A stretch of DNA of 51,118 nt from an uncultured Alphaproteobacteria bacterium (GTDB lineage Bacteria > Pseudomonadota > Alphaproteobacteria > RF32 > CAG-239), in contig CALXVR010000009.1 of assembly GCA_944392155.1 (NCBI GenBank), positions 1 through 51,118 of the forward strand, in the 5' to 3' direction. Shown here piece by piece: positions 26,422 to 33,501 of this stretch (position 1 is the stretch's first letter; every line of letters begins with the position of its first letter). The notes beneath the pieces are model-generated. The model saw only the letters and a program-made list of their open reading frames with translations, searched no databases and was not told the DNA's origin. The position numbers and the translations under genes are program-made.

Positions 26422-26931
26422 ATGTGTGAAAGAATAGAAAAAATTGTTGCCAGTGAATTTGAAAAATTAACAGGAATCAAGAGTACAGAAAGCAGCGTAA
26501 TGCACTATTCAGTTTTTCCGCAAAAGCGAGAAGATTTTAAGCAGCTTTTGAGGTCTGTGCTGCCGGATTTGCGTATTCGTTCTTCTCAGGGGTTGGTAAC
26601 AGTGGCTGATTTTGCAAACTATGTGGAGAAAGAGGAGGAGAAAAAGAAAACTTTTTTTGCCATAGGTTTGCAAATTATTAAAAAGATTACCGGTGATGAA
26701 ACCTTGACCTTGGAGGACGACCTCTATGCTGAATTGCGTCCGACCGGAGAAGGAAATGAATATCTTTCCGCCCAAACGCGTTATTTTATGAAGGCGAATA
26801 AAGTATATTATGCCCTGGCACAGGGATTGAAGGGGCGTCATTCTCCTTATAATCCACCGGTTTCTTTGCTTGAAAAGAGCCGTACCTTAAATGGAATTAT
26901 TGACCTCTACTATCGCAGAGGCAGGTTCTGA
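26422..26931 (+). CDS. Orphan cytoplasmic protein
   Basis: The 169-residue, mostly helical product has no signal or membrane segment. It contains VTVADFANYVEKEEEKKKTFFAIGLQIIKKITGDETLTLEDDLYAEL, which in pattern faintly recalls acyl-carrier-like helices, but no phosphopantetheine DSL motif is present and I do not claim the family. The ATG follows AAATTTTTTATT with no Shine-Dalgarno. The gene is a stand-alone unit between the ychF terminator and a hairpin at 26948. Confidence 0.6.
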   Translation: MCERIEKIVASEFEKLTGIKSTESSVMHYSVFPQKREDFKQLLRSVLPDLRIRSSQGLVTVADFANYVEKEEEKKKTFFAIGLQIIKKITGDETLTLEDDLYAELRPTGEGNEYLSAQTRYFMKANKVYYALAQGLKGRHSPYNPPVSLLEKSRTLNGIIDLYYRRGRF

Positions 26932-26947
26932 AAAATTCTTTTATCAA

Positions 26948-26973
26948 AGAGGGGTGTCTTTAGACATCCCTCT
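26948..26973 (+). terminator. Stem-loop after the 26422 orphan
   Basis: An 11-bp stem (AGAGGGGTGTC with GACATCCCTCT, one G-T) around TTTA. The T-tract is weak (AAGTGTTTT), so termination may be partial. Confidence 0.65.
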
Positions 26974-26989
26974 AAGTGTTTTAAAAGGC

Positions 26990-27018
26990 TTGCATAAGCG
27001 TTTGATTCAGAGTATCAA
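26990..27018 (+). promoter_or_regulatory. Promoter of trmL
   Basis: TTGCAT (26990-26995), 17 bases, TATCAA (27013-27018). Confidence 0.55.
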
Positions 27019-27045
27019 AAAAAGAAAAAATTAGGAGAAAAGAAG

Positions 27046-27522
27046 ATGCGTTTGGCGTTGTTTCAGCCGGATATTCCGCAAAATACGGGGACTTTGCTCA
27101 GACTCGGGGCTTGTTTAGATGTGCCTTTGGATATTATTGAGCCTTGCGGCTTTATTTTTAATGAAAAAGCTATGCGGCGTGCCGGTATGGATTATTTGGA
27201 GATGGTATCTTATCGGCGGCATAATTCGTGGGCTGATTTTTTGCAATATCGGCAAGAGCATCCCGAAGAATATGGGCGTATTGTTTTGCTGACAACGCAT
27301 GCAAGCAAACCTTATACAGAATTTGAGTTTCAAAAAAACGATATTATCCTGATGGGTAGAGAATCGGCCGGAGTTCCTGATGAAGTGCACCAGACGGCAG
27401 ATGCCAGATTGTTGATTCCGATGAATAAGAATGCACGATCCATTAATGTGGCAGTTTCGGCGGTGATGGTTGTGGGCGAATGTTTGCGCCAAACTGATGC
27501 TTTCCCGAAGGTTGAAGGCTAA
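27046..27522 (+). CDS. trmL: tRNA (cytidine/uridine-2'-O)-methyltransferase TrmL
   Basis: TrmL methylates the 2'-OH of the wobble base in certain leucine tRNAs using S-adenosylmethionine. The 158-residue SPOUT-family protein shows FQPDIPQNTGTLLRLGACLDVPLDIIEPCGF, the AdoMet knot (ILMGRESAGVP, LLIPMNKNARSINVAVSAVMV) and the usual short length. AGGAGAA lies upstream of the ATG. Confidence 0.93.
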   Translation: MRLALFQPDIPQNTGTLLRLGACLDVPLDIIEPCGFIFNEKAMRRAGMDYLEMVSYRRHNSWADFLQYRQEHPEEYGRIVLLTTHASKPYTEFEFQKNDIILMGRESAGVPDEVHQTADARLLIPMNKNARSINVAVSAVMVVGECLRQTDAFPKVEG

Positions 27523-27596
27523 TCTTGTCTAAAATTTTCATGGCTTTTTCAAGCTTTTAAAATTTTTTTGACAAAATTTTTATTTTAGGGGTGGAA

Positions 27597-27625
27597 TTGA
27601 GTCAAAAAATGTGGTATGGTATGTG
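27597..27625 (+). promoter_or_regulatory. Putative promoter of the carD-like gene
   Basis: TTGAGT (27597-27602), 17 bases, TATGTG (27620-27625). The longest open frame begins within it, which argues for the internal start at 27686. Confidence 0.5.
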
Positions 27626-27685
27626 CGTCTTGAGGCCCTTGAGGGGCTGTCTTACCAATCAATAAAAATGAATAGGAACAAATTT

Positions 27686-28192
27686 ATGATTAAAAAAGGT
27701 TCTTCATCTCTTGCGTTCAATTCCGGTGAGTTTGTTGTTTATCCGGCTCATGGTGTGGGTAAAATTGCTGATATTGCTAAGCAGAAAATTGCCGGTTCGG
27801 AATTGGAGCTGATTGTTGTTAATTTTGACAAAGACAAGATGACTTTGCGGATTCCGATGGCAAAGGCTGAAAATATCGGGCTGCGCAAAATCTCTTCGGC
27901 TGATACGATGAACGATGCTTTGAGCGTTTTGAAAGGCAAAGCAAAGGTCAAAAAGATTATGTGGTCGCGTCGTGCTCAGGAATATGAAAACAAAATTAAC
28001 TCCGGTAATCCGGTTGCTATTGCCGAGGTTGTGCGCGATTTGTATCGCAGCGAAAATCTGGCTGAGCAGTCTTACAGCGAAAGACAAATTTATGAGCAGG
28101 CTTTGGACCGCTTGGCAAACGAGGTCGCTGTTTGCGAAAATATTTCTTCCGCAGATGCAACCAAAAAATTGCTGGATATTTTAGCGAAATAA
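27686..28192 (+). CDS. carD: CarD/CdnL family transcriptional regulator
   Basis: The 168-residue protein has the CarD N-terminal RNA-polymerase-interaction domain (FNSGEFVVYPAHGVGKIADIAKQKIAGSELELIVVNFDKDKMTLRIPMAKAENIGLRKI) and a helical C-terminal DNA-binding domain (WSRRAQEYENKINSGNPVAIAEVVRDLYRSE ... SYSERQIYEQALDRLANEVA). CarD proteins bind the polymerase beta subunit and stabilise open promoters, often at rRNA genes. The ATG at 27686 follows AGGAA by about eight bases; an ATG at 27668 is a weaker alternative. A strong terminator follows. Confidence 0.93.
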   Translation: MIKKGSSSLAFNSGEFVVYPAHGVGKIADIAKQKIAGSELELIVVNFDKDKMTLRIPMAKAENIGLRKISSADTMNDALSVLKGKAKVKKIMWSRRAQEYENKINSGNPVAIAEVVRDLYRSENLAEQSYSERQIYEQALDRLANEVAVCENISSADATKKLLDILAK

Positions 28193-28213
28193 GCAACGAA
28201 ATTTGTTTTTATT

Positions 28214-28246
28214 AAAAAGGCTTCCTTATTCGGAGGCCTTTTTTTT
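28214..28246 (+). terminator. Terminator after carD
   Basis: A 12-bp stem (28214-28225 with 28232-28243) around TTATTC with eight T. The rest of the gap to 28427 holds only a TATAAT at 28336-28341 as a possible apaG -10. Confidence 0.9.
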
Positions 28247-28427
28247 GGCGACTCCAAAGCTTTGTTTTGTGGACTCCGAAATGCCTTGGTTAAAAGATGT
28301 TGGCAAGCGGAAAATGCGGATTTTATTTTGTTGTGTATAATGCTGTGAACAAGTAAAAAGCGCGGTTGAGAATCAAAACTTGGTTCTTTAAAAGTTAATT
28401 ATAAGTTAATTTTTTAAGGACAAGAAG

Positions 28428-28835
28428 ATGTTTGAAGAGCCGGAATATGTTACCTCCCAAACCGATGATATTGTGGTTTCGGCTTGTCCGGTTTTGGTGG
28501 AGGAGAATCGCCTGGCACAAGAGTTTTTGTGGGGGTATTATCTTCGGATTGAAAATAATTCGGCTAAGAAAATTCAGCTTTTGGGTAAGAATTGGAATGT
28601 TACGGACAGTTCTGGAAATCGGTTTTGCGATGATTCTGCCGGTTTTAAGGGGGAGTTGCCGGAGCTTGAGCCGGGTGAATATTTTGAATTTAGTTCCACA
28701 ATGCCGTTGAATGCTTCTGATGCCGTGTTTTACGGAAGTTGCAGAATTAAAGAAGATGGGCAGAAAACGGTGAAGGAAATTAAGATTCCTACATTCTCGC
28801 TTTCTGCCGGAAAAGGTTATATGACCTTAAATTAG
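28428..28835 (+). CDS. apaG: ApaG domain protein
   Basis: The 135-residue protein spans the ApaG/DUF525 fibronectin-like fold: FLWGYYLRIENNSAKKIQLLGKNWNVTDSSGN, GEYFEFSSTMPLNASDAVFYGSCRI and IPTFSLSAGK. ApaG was first named from its operon with apaH; its biochemical role is not settled. AAGGACAAGA lies upstream of the ATG. Its stop overlaps the stop of the converging lipoprotein gene by four bases. Confidence 0.9.
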   Translation: MFEEPEYVTSQTDDIVVSACPVLVEENRLAQEFLWGYYLRIENNSAKKIQLLGKNWNVTDSSGNRFCDDSAGFKGELPELEPGEYFEFSSTMPLNASDAVFYGSCRIKEDGQKTVKEIKIPTFSLSAGKGYMTLN

Positions 28836-29443
28836 TTGTATTCTTGAATGACGTTGCTGTTTTCTACGTACATGTTCAAGTATTGATAAATGTTTTGTTC
28901 CATGCGTTTGTTGAACTCGTCAAAGAGTTTGTAAACCATGCCGTTCCAATATCTTTCTTTTTCTTCAATATCAGTATCTGCAGGAATGGCAAGCTCGCGC
29001 CATGCTTCAATAGATGTTTCGGCGCTGGATAAGCTTTTGGGGTCAGTTACTTTGATGACAACATATAAGGTTGCACGATATTTGATACGGTCTTTGTAGA
29101 AGACTTTTTCTGATTTTTCTATTTCTTCGGTTACGCTAGCATCTTTGATGATGAACTCAGCAATTTTGTCGGAAGAAAAATCTGTTGCTTTTAGGCGATC
29201 TTTAGCCCAAAGACGAGCTGTTTTTTCGATGGAGATAGGAAAAAGATGTTCAACATTCGGACGTGTGAACGTTGGTGTAAATTCGGAAATAACTTCAACG
29301 TGATTTACCTTCAGATCAATCGGAGTTTCTTCCGTAAAACGTGGTTCTTGATAACGGCGCGGTTCGGCCTCATAGTTGTTTGCGCAGCCCGCCATCAGTA
29401 TTAAAGCAACCAGAAAAGCGGAAATTTTTCTAAATTTAATCAT
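28832..29443 (-). CDS. Predicted outer-membrane lipoprotein
   Basis: The 203-residue product begins with a lipoprotein signal (KISAFLVALILMAGC, lipobox LMAGC at about 16-20). The mature part (LKVNHVEVISEFTPTFTRPNVEHLFPISIEKTARLWAKDRLKA ... YRATLYVVIKVTDP ... YWNGMVYKLFDEFNKRMEQNIYQYL) reads as a compact alpha/beta domain. It looks like a conserved hypothetical lipoprotein of Alphaproteobacteria; I give no function. It is a single gene between hslO and apaG. Confidence 0.8.
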   Translation of the reverse strand: MIKFRKISAFLVALILMAGCANNYEAEPRRYQEPRFTEETPIDLKVNHVEVISEFTPTFTRPNVEHLFPISIEKTARLWAKDRLKATDFSSDKIAEFIIKDASVTEEIEKSEKVFYKDRIKYRATLYVVIKVTDPKSLSSAETSIEAWRELAIPADTDIEEKERYWNGMVYKLFDEFNKRMEQNIYQYLNMYVENSNVIQEYN

Positions 29444-29474
29444 CTTTCTAAAACCTGTTCTTATTGTACGAATA

Positions 29475-29502
29475 AAGGCTCCTAAAATGATTTAAGAGCC
29501 TT
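29475..29502 (-). terminator. Terminator of hslO
   Basis: AAGGCTC (29475-29481) pairs with GAGCCTT (29496-29502), with an inner TAAA/TTTA pairing. On the minus strand TTTATT follows. Confidence 0.7.
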
Positions 29503-29533
29503 CATAGAATATGAGATATTAATTAATATAAGT

Positions 29534-30454
29534 TTAATGCTTTATCAGCTCTCCTTTGTCAAAAACATATTTTTCCGAGCAGAAGTTGCATGTGGCAGCA
29601 ATTTGGTTTTGTTTGTCTGCCAAGTTGTTTATCTCTTCTTCGCTGAAAGAAGACAGGGTGTTAAGCAATTTTTCTCTGCTGCAACGGCAACCAAAGCGAT
29701 AGTCTTTGTTTTTGGAGATGGATAATTTGCTTGAATGATATAGGCGATGCAAGAGTTCGGCGGAGCTTAGGTTTTCATCAAAAACTTCATCAGCCGTCAA
29801 GCTTTGCATGAATGTTACAGCTTCATTCCATGCCTCAGACATATCAATATCCGCATTAATCTTACCGCCGGTTTCCGGAAGTTTTTGCAATAAGATTCCG
29901 GCAGCCTTCCAGCGGTCTTTTTCATCGGTCGGAACATGCAGGAAAAGCTGCAAAGCCGTCTCAATCTGTTCGGATTGTTTGAAATAGCGCAAAGCGCATT
30001 CGGTTAAGTCTTTGCCCTGAAGATCCACCACACCTTGATAAAGGTCTGTATCTTTGCCTTGGTCTACGGTGAAGGCTAAGTATCCTTCGCCCAGCCAATG
30101 CGGCGTAGCTTCTATCTCGCCCTCAGTTTTGCGTAGCTCTTGGGCTTTTTTGATGCGGGCTTCATCAAAAGTGGCGCAAGCTCGGATGGCTCCGTCTGAA
30201 GTTACGTCAACGACAACCATAGAAACAGGTCCGTTGCTTTTGGTTTGGAGCGTAAAGAGGCCATCATATTTCAAAGCGCTGGCAAGTAAGGCGGCAAGAG
30301 CCGTGCTTTCGGCAACGACGGCGGAAACATTTTGCGGGTAGTTGTGTTTGGCAACGATGGTGTTAACAACGTCGTCCAAGCGAACCAAGCGCCCCATAAA
30401 GGCGCCATCCTCAATATGAAAGGATGCACAATTATCAAAATTTTTATTAACCAA
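29534..30454 (-). CDS. hslO: Redox-regulated chaperone Hsp33
   Basis: Hsp33 is a holdase switched on by oxidation of its zinc-binding cysteines. The 306-residue protein has the N-terminal fold (FMGRLVRLDDVVNTIVAKHNYP, ESTALAALLASALKYDGLFTLQTKSNGPVSMVVVDVTSDG) and the C-terminal redox switch CRC plus CNFC. The start is a TTG at 30454, seven bases after AAAGGA. The longer frame up to 30562 would run into the divergent recX gene and has no ribosome site. A TTG start suggests low basal translation. Confidence 0.92.
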   Translation of the reverse strand: MVNKNFDNCASFHIEDGAFMGRLVRLDDVVNTIVAKHNYPQNVSAVVAESTALAALLASALKYDGLFTLQTKSNGPVSMVVVDVTSDGAIRACATFDEARIKKAQELRKTEGEIEATPHWLGEGYLAFTVDQGKDTDLYQGVVDLQGKDLTECALRYFKQSEQIETALQLFLHVPTDEKDRWKAAGILLQKLPETGGKINADIDMSEAWNEAVTFMQSLTADEVFDENLSSAELLHRLYHSSKLSISKNKDYRFGCRCSREKLLNTLSSFSEEEINNLADKQNQIAATCNFCSEKYVFDKGELIKH

Positions 30455-30519
30455 TGATTTTTCCTTTGTATAATGTTTGTGTCTTTGTTTTATGTAATGT
30501 TTTTTGAGGAAATTTGCAA

Positions 30520-31065
30520 GTGGCGGAAGAAGACGATAAACCAAAAAGGCAGCGTGCCGCAAAGAAAATTACCAAACAGCGGCTTAAAAATATTGCTTTG
30601 TATTATTTGCAGCGCTTTGAGACCTCCTCAGAGAATCTAAAGTCTGTTTTGATGCGGCGCGTGAATGATTATGCCTATCAGAATCCTGAGTGGAACAAAC
30701 AGGAAGCGGTTGACTGGATTGAGGAAATCGTTACACAGTTTGAGGGGTATGGCTATGTGGATGATGCGCGCTTTGCCGAAATGAAAATTAAAGATTATTT
30801 GGCGGCCGGAAAGTCCGTGCGCTATATTAAAGGAAAATTGCAGCTCAAAGGTGTTGATGAAACGACTATTGATTCTTTACTTGAGGAGCAAGAATACGAT
30901 GAATATGCCTCAGCTTTGCGCTTGGCAAAGAAAAAGAGAATCGGACCTTTTCGCCCTGATGAAGATAGTCGGAAAGAAAATCGCCAAAAGGATTTGGGAA
31001 CAATTGTGCGTGCCGGTTTTTCATATGATGTGGCACAAAAAATTTTGGAAGAAGAATCTTTTTAA
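30520..31065 (+). CDS. recX: Regulatory protein RecX
   Basis: RecX binds RecA filaments and limits recombination. The 181-residue, all-helical protein shows three RecX repeats: LKNIALYYLQRFETSSENLKSVLMRRV, VTQFEGYGYVDDARFAEMKIKDYLAAGKSVRYIKGKLQLKGV and a C-terminal ALRLAKKKRIGPFRPD ... IVRAGFSYDVAQKIL. A GTG at 30520 lies nine bases after GAGGA and is preferred to a TTG at 30514, which is only three bases away. recA is not in the window. Confidence 0.88.
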   Translation: MAEEDDKPKRQRAAKKITKQRLKNIALYYLQRFETSSENLKSVLMRRVNDYAYQNPEWNKQEAVDWIEEIVTQFEGYGYVDDARFAEMKIKDYLAAGKSVRYIKGKLQLKGVDETTIDSLLEEQEYDEYASALRLAKKKRIGPFRPDEDSRKENRQKDLGTIVRAGFSYDVAQKILEEESF

Positions 31066-31071
31066 TCGTTA

Positions 31072-31100
31072 TTGACAAATTTTGTCCAAAAGCGTAAAAT
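31072..31100 (+). promoter_or_regulatory. Promoter of the 31135-33449 orphan genes
   Basis: TTGACA (31072-31077), 17 bases, TAAAAT (31095-31100), immediately after the recX stop and inside the longest frame of the next gene. Confidence 0.75.
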
Positions 31101-31134
31101 CAGCGCAGTTTTGTTGATTTTTGCAGAGTTTTTT

Positions 31135-32433
31135 ATGCCTGAAATTTTGATACAAGATATTGCGGATGAAATCGGAAAGCGTTTTTGGACTCCCAAACGC
31201 TTGAATGCTTTATTTATGAGTAAAGTTATGCGTGATGGTGAGACCATGCGCAATATGATACATGGAGATTTTGGCGCTGCAGAAGAGATTATGCAAGCTC
31301 TTGTCCGCTATTATGAAACACATGATAAAGAAGAGTTGATTGAGTGCGTAGATAATATTGCTTATGATTATCCCTATGTTTGTTTTACAAAGAAGAGACA
31401 GGAAGATTTAAATCGTGATACATCAAAACCGACCAAAGCCGAACTTGAACGAATGAGGTGGTTGGCGGAGTTTTCCGAAAAAGAACAGGATAAGTTTTGG
31501 GCGGATGAAAGGTTGTATGAAGAAGCCGGTATATTTGCCAAATATTACGGAAATTTCTTTTATTATAACAGAGACGGGCATTATATCGTTGATGAAAGCA
31601 GTCCGATAGAAATTTATGAAAATAAGTTGCCTTATACGTTGTTTGATGAAACATACAGAGAAAGTAATTGGTTGAATTTGGCACTTTATGACAAACCGCA
31701 TACTATAGAAATAAAAGACGAATATGCAGCACCTTTTCCGCAAAAGAAGTATGTTAATGCGACGATTATTGATGTTTTGCGCCAAACTCTTGAGAAGCAA
31801 AAAACAGCAGTTTACGATTGTCCGCGTACGGGTGAATCATCTTTAGATAAGATTTGTGCCGAGATTTATGCTGAAGACAAACTATCTGCTCCGAAGTTTG
31901 TTAAAGCCGTCACAATGCTTAATCAACGATTGACAAAGGCTCTGAAAGGTGAAGAACAGCTTCATAAAGGGGATTTTGATGCTGTGGCAATGCTGATTGA
32001 TAAGGCTCCGCAATATTTTGAACAAATTGATTATGCGCAACAGTATGGTTTTTATAAAAGCGATGCCGGAAAAGAGCTGATGAAGTTTTCTTTTATGACA
32101 AGCTTTACGCGGCGTAAGAGATTTAGCGAACAGGCGATGAATAATTATGTTGATGCCGTTGCCAATGCCGGACATTGGATGAACGGACAACATTTAATGA
32201 CTAAAATGATTTTGAAAAACACACAAAATCTCGGCGGTATTAACAGAGGTTTGCTGGATTTGAATGTTATTCGTCCGCGTCCGCAGAAGTTTAACGGTAT
32301 GGAAAGCCCAAGATTTTTGCAAATCTTGAATGAATATTATAATCAGGATTTGGAGCGGGCAAAATATCCTAATTTAGTATATCAAAAGCCGGAAAAGTTT
32401 TTTATGAAGTTTAATTTAGAACAAGGAAGATAA
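31135..32433 (+). CDS. Orphan 432-residue cytoplasmic protein
   Basis: The start is the ATG at 31135, because the in-frame extension contains the promoter. The protein is mostly helical with no signal or membrane segment. Patches such as LIQDIADEIGKRFWTPKRLNALFMSKVMRDGETMRNMI and MTSFTRRKRFSEQAMNNYVDAVANAGHWMNGQHLM suggest repeated helical bundles. No nucleotide-binding or catalytic motif was recognised, and it matches no family I know. The upstream sequence lacks a good Shine-Dalgarno. It may be cotranscribed with the next gene, 47 bp on. Confidence 0.65.
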   Translation: MPEILIQDIADEIGKRFWTPKRLNALFMSKVMRDGETMRNMIHGDFGAAEEIMQALVRYYETHDKEELIECVDNIAYDYPYVCFTKKRQEDLNRDTSKPTKAELERMRWLAEFSEKEQDKFWADERLYEEAGIFAKYYGNFFYYNRDGHYIVDESSPIEIYENKLPYTLFDETYRESNWLNLALYDKPHTIEIKDEYAAPFPQKKYVNATIIDVLRQTLEKQKTAVYDCPRTGESSLDKICAEIYAEDKLSAPKFVKAVTMLNQRLTKALKGEEQLHKGDFDAVAMLIDKAPQYFEQIDYAQQYGFYKSDAGKELMKFSFMTSFTRRKRFSEQAMNNYVDAVANAGHWMNGQHLMTKMILKNTQNLGGINRGLLDLNVIRPRPQKFNGMESPRFLQILNEYYNQDLERAKYPNLVYQKPEKFFMKFNLEQGR

Positions 32434-32480
32434 CTCGGTTCTGACTGAAAGTTTTTTATTTATTTTTATTCTTATCTATT

Positions 32481-33449
32481 ATGGAAAATTTAATACAAAT
32501 TAAAAATTGGATTTATCAGATAGATCCGATTTGGTGGAAGTCTCTGGGAATATTGGCATTAGTGGTAATTGTGCTGAAAGTGCTAATTTTCTTTCGCTTT
32601 TATGGCAAGTTTTTTGTCAGAGGCCGAGGAATGTTAGAAGAACATATCGAAAAAAGAGGTGAAATTTGCGGTAGGGTTATTTCTGCCGGAATATGGGGTT
32701 TTATCATTGCTGATTTGGATTATGTATATGATGCAATTGTGCGAGGTAATCTTGAACGGAGTTCTAAAGAATTTTCTCCGCAATATGCTCAAGTCGGCGG
32801 AAGGTATTATTTGTCATCTTCTTTTTTTATTCGCCGCTTCCTGATTGTTAGGGAAATTTTGCGAACCAAAATTGGGCGGTGCTTTTGGGCATTGATGCTT
32901 ATGTGCCAGCTTAAGTGGAACAAAAATTCGGCAAAATTTATTACAAGGGATATTCCTTGCAAGTTATGTGAATATAATTTGCGGGGGCTTCGTGAACATG
33001 TAGTATTTGCGGCTAAAATCAGTTGGTGGCGATATTTTCTTTTGCAGAAATACGATGTTCCTTTGTATGTTGAATATGCTGATGGTGTCGTTTCCAGAAA
33101 AATTCGTGAAGAAGCTAAGCCTATTGCAATTTGGCTTAATCGGTCTCTCGCCGTTAATATTGAATTTTTAGTTGGCGAGCGGAATGAAAGCTATTGTCCC
33201 GAAGGCTACGCGGAGATGGATGTTCATCTTGCCAAAACATTGCTCCGTAAGGCAACGCTGTTTTCTTCTACCTTGTGTGCGCTAAAGCTTCATTCCTTCA
33301 ATAATAGTTTTGTTGCTTTGGGAGATGATATGTATTTACATTTTCCTTACGGCTTTTTGAGGCAGAATGAGGATAGTCGGTGGCTCTTAGATTCTGTTCG
33401 GAGTTATTATAAGCTTTATGTTAAATGCAGAAATCGGCTCTTGGCATAG
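32481..33449 (+). CDS. Orphan single-pass membrane protein
   Basis: The 322-residue product has an N-terminal membrane segment (SLGILALVVIVLKVLIFFRFY) and a large soluble domain with paired cysteines (IPCKLCEYNL) and aromatic-rich stretches. The C-terminal part is helical and beta mixed (SSTLCALKLHSFNNSFVALGDDMYLHFPYGFL). No family recognised. The ATG follows TTCTTATCTATT with no Shine-Dalgarno, as for other orphans here. A strong bidirectional terminator follows. Confidence 0.6.
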   Translation: MENLIQIKNWIYQIDPIWWKSLGILALVVIVLKVLIFFRFYGKFFVRGRGMLEEHIEKRGEICGRVISAGIWGFIIADLDYVYDAIVRGNLERSSKEFSPQYAQVGGRYYLSSSFFIRRFLIVREILRTKIGRCFWALMLMCQLKWNKNSAKFITRDIPCKLCEYNLRGLREHVVFAAKISWWRYFLLQKYDVPLYVEYADGVVSRKIREEAKPIAIWLNRSLAVNIEFLVGERNESYCPEGYAEMDVHLAKTLLRKATLFSSTLCALKLHSFNNSFVALGDDMYLHFPYGFLRQNEDSRWLLDSVRSYYKLYVKCRNRLLA

Positions 33450-33463
33450 TCGCGTATTTTATT

Positions 33464-33501
33464 AAAACATCCTGATGATATTTCATCGGGATGTTTTTTT
33501 T
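33464..33501. terminator. Bidirectional terminator between the 32481 orphan and truA
   Basis: A 15-bp stem (33464-33478 with 33483-33497, one G-T) with loop TATT and flanking A and T tracts; it serves both converging genes. Confidence 0.92.

Noticed and set aside
26422..26931. Acyl carrier protein or ACP-like domain
   Set aside because: The helical pattern is vague and the phosphopantetheine Ser motif (DSL) is absent.
28862..28874. CTACGTACATG sequence as another GTAC-core element
   Set aside because: It lies within the lipoprotein coding end, has no palindromic arms and no 123-bp repeat.
30455..30562. N-terminal extension of hslO up to 30562
   Set aside because: It overlaps the divergent recX start, has no ribosome site and adds residues not seen in Hsp33; TTG at 30454 has a good site.
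31072..31134. N-terminal extension of the 31135 gene
   Set aside because: It contains a TTGACA-17-TAAAAT promoter and no ribosome site.
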